Positions 62,211 to 64,000 of a DNA stretch of 64,000 bases are shown here, in pieces. The notes beneath the pieces are model-generated. The model saw only the letters and a program-made list of their open reading frames with translations. It was not told where the DNA came from and did no database searches. The stretch covers positions 62,001-126,000 of the forward strand of contig CAWIZY010000003.1 of NCBI GenBank assembly GCA_963840725.1, in the 5' to 3' direction. The DNA is from CAVWDU01 sp963840725. Lineage in GTDB: Bacteria > Pseudomonadota > Gammaproteobacteria > Pseudomonadales > Halieaceae. The translations under genes and the position numbers were made by a program. Positions within the stretch are counted from its first letter, which is position 1, and each line of letters starts with the position of its first letter.

Positions 62211-62996
62211 ATGGGAAGGTTGAGTGGCAAGACCGCATTGATAACCGGCGCGGGTAGCGGTGTCGGTGCTGCCTGTATGGGGCTTTTTCTGGAAAAAGGC
62301 GCTCGCGTCATGGGCGCAGGGCGCACCGAAGCCCGGCTTCGCGACAGCCTGGCGGTCTTGCCCGGGGCGAGCGATGACAAGGCCCGCGTCATTGCCGCAG
62401 ATGTCAGCACGGAACAGGGAGTAGCTCGGGTGGTGGAGGCCACAGAAGCGGCCTTTGGTGCCATCGATATACTCGTGCACGCTGCCGGAGTCGGCTATAG
62501 CTGGGAAAAGCAAAGCCCCGGTGCCATGGCGGACGTGGTTGGCGCAGCGCCGGATAAATGGGACGAGGTAATGCGCATCAACTGCGATGCCTACTACCTC
62601 CTGTGCCGGGCGATCGTGCCGCGAATGAGAGAGGCCGGCGGTGGCTCCATCGTCGGTGTTGCGAGTATTTCCGGCTTACAGGGCCTGGCGACCGCCCATG
62701 CCTACACCGCCGCCAAGGCGGCGATGATCAACCTGACCCGCTCCATGAGCGTCTCCTATGTGCAAGACAACATACGCGTTAACTGCATCGCACCGGGCTT
62801 TATCGATACGCCCATGGTCGCGGACGTGCTCAACCTGTTCGACGACGCGGACACTGCGGAGCAACTCACCCCCATGCGCCGCCCGGGAACACCCAGGGAG
62901 ATGGCCTTCGGCTGCCTGTACCTGGCGTCCGAGGAATCAAGCTACTGCAGTGGCACGGTGCTTGTAATCGACGGCGGAACCACCGCACGGCAGTAG
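62211..62996 (+). CDS. SDR-family dehydrogenase
   Basis: 261 residues. TGAGSGVG (12-19) and HAAGVGYSWEK, with SISGLQGLATAHAYTAAKAA giving Ser-Tyr-x3-Lys. It shares the GVGYSWEK motif, the FIDTPM loop and MRRPGTPREMAFGCLYLASE with the SDR at 58816-59727, in the opposite direction. Both belong to the same subgroup, suggesting two related steps or substrates. It is preceded by a GGGAAGGTATTA ribosome region. Confidence 0.85.
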   Translation: MGRLSGKTALITGAGSGVGAACMGLFLEKGARVMGAGRTEARLRDSLAVLPGASDDKARVIAADVSTEQGVARVVEATEAAFGAIDILVHAAGVGYSWEKQSPGAMADVVGAAPDKWDEVMRINCDAYYLLCRAIVPRMREAGGGSIVGVASISGLQGLATAHAYTAAKAAMINLTRSMSVSYVQDNIRVNCIAPGFIDTPMVADVLNLFDDADTAEQLTPMRRPGTPREMAFGCLYLASEESSYCSGTVLVIDGGTTARQ

Positions 62997-63107
62997 CCAT
63001 CTGACCCGGGGTACAGAACCGGACTGAGCAGGAAACAGCCAGCAGACGCGCAGCTCTACCGCGATCCCGTCAACCGACGTGGCGTCTGCTAAACAGGAAG
63101 AGGGCCT

Positions 63108-64000
63108 ATGGATTTTGATTATAGCGACAAGGTTAAAGAGTACTCGGGGCGCATCGAGAATTTCCTCGCAGAACATATCTACCCCAACGAGGAACGTTTT
63201 TACAGGGAGGCCGAGACACTGGGGCCCTGGAAGGTTTATCCGGTTATAGAGGAACTCAAGGAGGTTGCCAGGCGCGAGGGCCTCTGGAACCTCTTTCTTC
63301 CCGATAGCGACTACGGTGCTGGCCTGAGCAACCTTGAGTACGCGCCCCTGTGTGCGCTGATGGGACGCTCACACCTCGCGCCGGAGGTTTTCAACTGTTC
63401 CGCGCCAGACACGGGCAATATGGAAACTATCATTCGCTACGGGACCGAAGCGCAAATAAAAGAGTGGGCAGAACCGCTGCTGAACGGCACGATTCGCAGT
63501 GCCTTCGCCATGACTGAACCGGAAGTAGCGTCCAGCGATGCCACCAATATCGAAAGCTCTATAGTGCGCGACGGCGACAATTACATTGTCAATGGCCGCA
63601 AGTGGTACACCACCAATGCCACGGACCCGCGCTGCAAGATCATTATCTTCATGGGCAAGTCCTCGCCGGACCACGAGAGCCGTTACAAACAGCAATCGAT
63701 GATACTGGTGCCCAAGGATACACCCGGTGTGCGCGTTGTCCGGTCCCTGCCGGTATTCGGGTTTTACGGCGTGCCTGATCGTGCGGCCGAGGTGGTTTTC
63801 GAGAACGTCCGCGTACCCGCAAGTAACATGTTGCTCGGTGAGGGGCGCGGCTTCGAAATCGCTCAGGGCCGCCTTGGCCCCGGCCGCATCCACCATTGCA
63901 TGCGCCTGACCGGCCTCGCAGAGCGCGTCCTGGAGCGCATGTGCAAGCGCCTCGAAGCACGCGAGGCCTTTGGCGGCCCGGTGGCGAAGCAGTCCGTTTC
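63108..64000 (+). CDS. Acyl-CoA dehydrogenase, ACAD10/11-like, 3' partial
   Basis: The ATG at 63108 follows AGGAAGAGGG, and the frame stays open to the window end (297 residues seen). DYSDKVKEYSGRIENFLAEH is the N-terminal helix, DSDYGAGLSNLEYAPLCALM and EVFNCSAPDTGNME belong to the ACAD11 group, IRSAFAMTEPEVASSDATNI is the FAD/substrate strand motif, and INGRKWYTTNATDP (VNGRKWYTT) the middle domain. ENVRVPASNMLLGEGRGF leads into the C-terminal helices, whose catalytic base is beyond the window. It oxidises an acyl-CoA with FAD as first step of beta-oxidation, giving the enoyl-CoA for the other enzymes of this region. Confidence 0.85.
   Translation, partial: MDFDYSDKVKEYSGRIENFLAEHIYPNEERFYREAETLGPWKVYPVIEELKEVARREGLWNLFLPDSDYGAGLSNLEYAPLCALMGRSHLAPEVFNCSAPDTGNMETIIRYGTEAQIKEWAEPLLNGTIRSAFAMTEPEVASSDATNIESSIVRDGDNYIVNGRKWYTTNATDPRCKIIIFMGKSSPDHESRYKQQSMILVPKDTPGVRVVRSLPVFGFYGVPDRAAEVVFENVRVPASNMLLGEGRGFEIAQGRLGPGRIHHCMRLTGLAERVLERMCKRLEAREAFGGPVAKQSV

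Noticed and set aside
61103..62464. 453-codon minus frame
   Set aside because: Antisense to the reductase at 61052-62071 and the start of the next SDR; no domain of its own.
1..64000. tRNA and rRNA genes
   Set aside because: No T-loop-like GGTTCGAATCC with a matching acceptor stem and no rRNA sequence was found on reading the spacers; a dedicated scan would be decisive.

Overview
The window looks like chromosomal DNA of a free-living, probably marine gammaproteobacterium (Halieaceae/Spongiibacteraceae-like). This is inferred from gene style: a TonB receptor, DUF3192 and DUF819 proteins, many acyl-CoA and short-chain dehydrogenase genes, and GC-rich genes separated by more AT-rich spacers. 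No rRNA, tRNA or CRISPR array was found.

Left part (1-17.8 kb) is mixed accessory DNA. It holds a site-2 protease end, a DksA/TraR zinc finger, a secreted two-repeat protein, a methyltransferase, an HD-domain protein, and an array of GGACACCCA/TGGGTGTCC repeats. Further on come a DUF819 transporter-like protein with a sphingosine-phosphate-lyase-like enzyme, a dead M14 carboxypeptidase, a DUF1328 gene altered by an 11-bp repeat, several minisatellites, an ankyrin protein, a pentaheme cytochrome and a Crp/Fnr regulator.

From 17.9 to 27.2 kb, a 576-bp segment carrying an RDD membrane-protein gene occurs twice as a nearly identical direct repeat. The two copies bracket a decaying hemicellulose/glucan locus: a LacI regulator with a cre-like operator, broken GH43, GH26-like and xylA genes, and intact PhyH, GH3 and GH16 genes. 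Three copies of a MITE-like element with inverted ends and CTAG flanks lie at 19.1, 27.3 and 44.7 kb.

From 27.5 to 32.4 kb there are a methyltransferase, a zinc metalloprotease, a secreted double-VOC protein and a DUF3192 lipoprotein.

The right half (32.6-64 kb) is one large catabolic region. It contains short-chain dehydrogenases, an EthD protein, a carboxymuconolactone decarboxylase-like protein, an acetoacetate-decarboxylase-like protein, an epoxide-hydrolase-like enzyme, a TonB receptor, two GntR/FCD regulators, two AMP-forming ligases, two thiolases, two SurE phosphatases, two medium-chain dehydrogenases and an acyl-CoA dehydrogenase. At its core (47.2-58.0 kb) is a compact operon that pairs a pyruvate-phosphate-dikinase-like phosphotransferase without its PEP barrel, a second phosphohistidine swivel protein and two unrecognised proteins with a three-part biotin carboxylase, a CoA ligase and a thiolase. 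I propose that it activates a substrate by phosphorylation, carboxylates it with biotin, and passes the acid to CoA ligation and thiolysis, as in ketone carboxylation. The carboxyltransferase lacks two of the usual four metal ligands, so the substrate or chemistry may be new. Several promoters here carry an ATTGTnnnACAAT-like operator that fits the GntR/FCD family.
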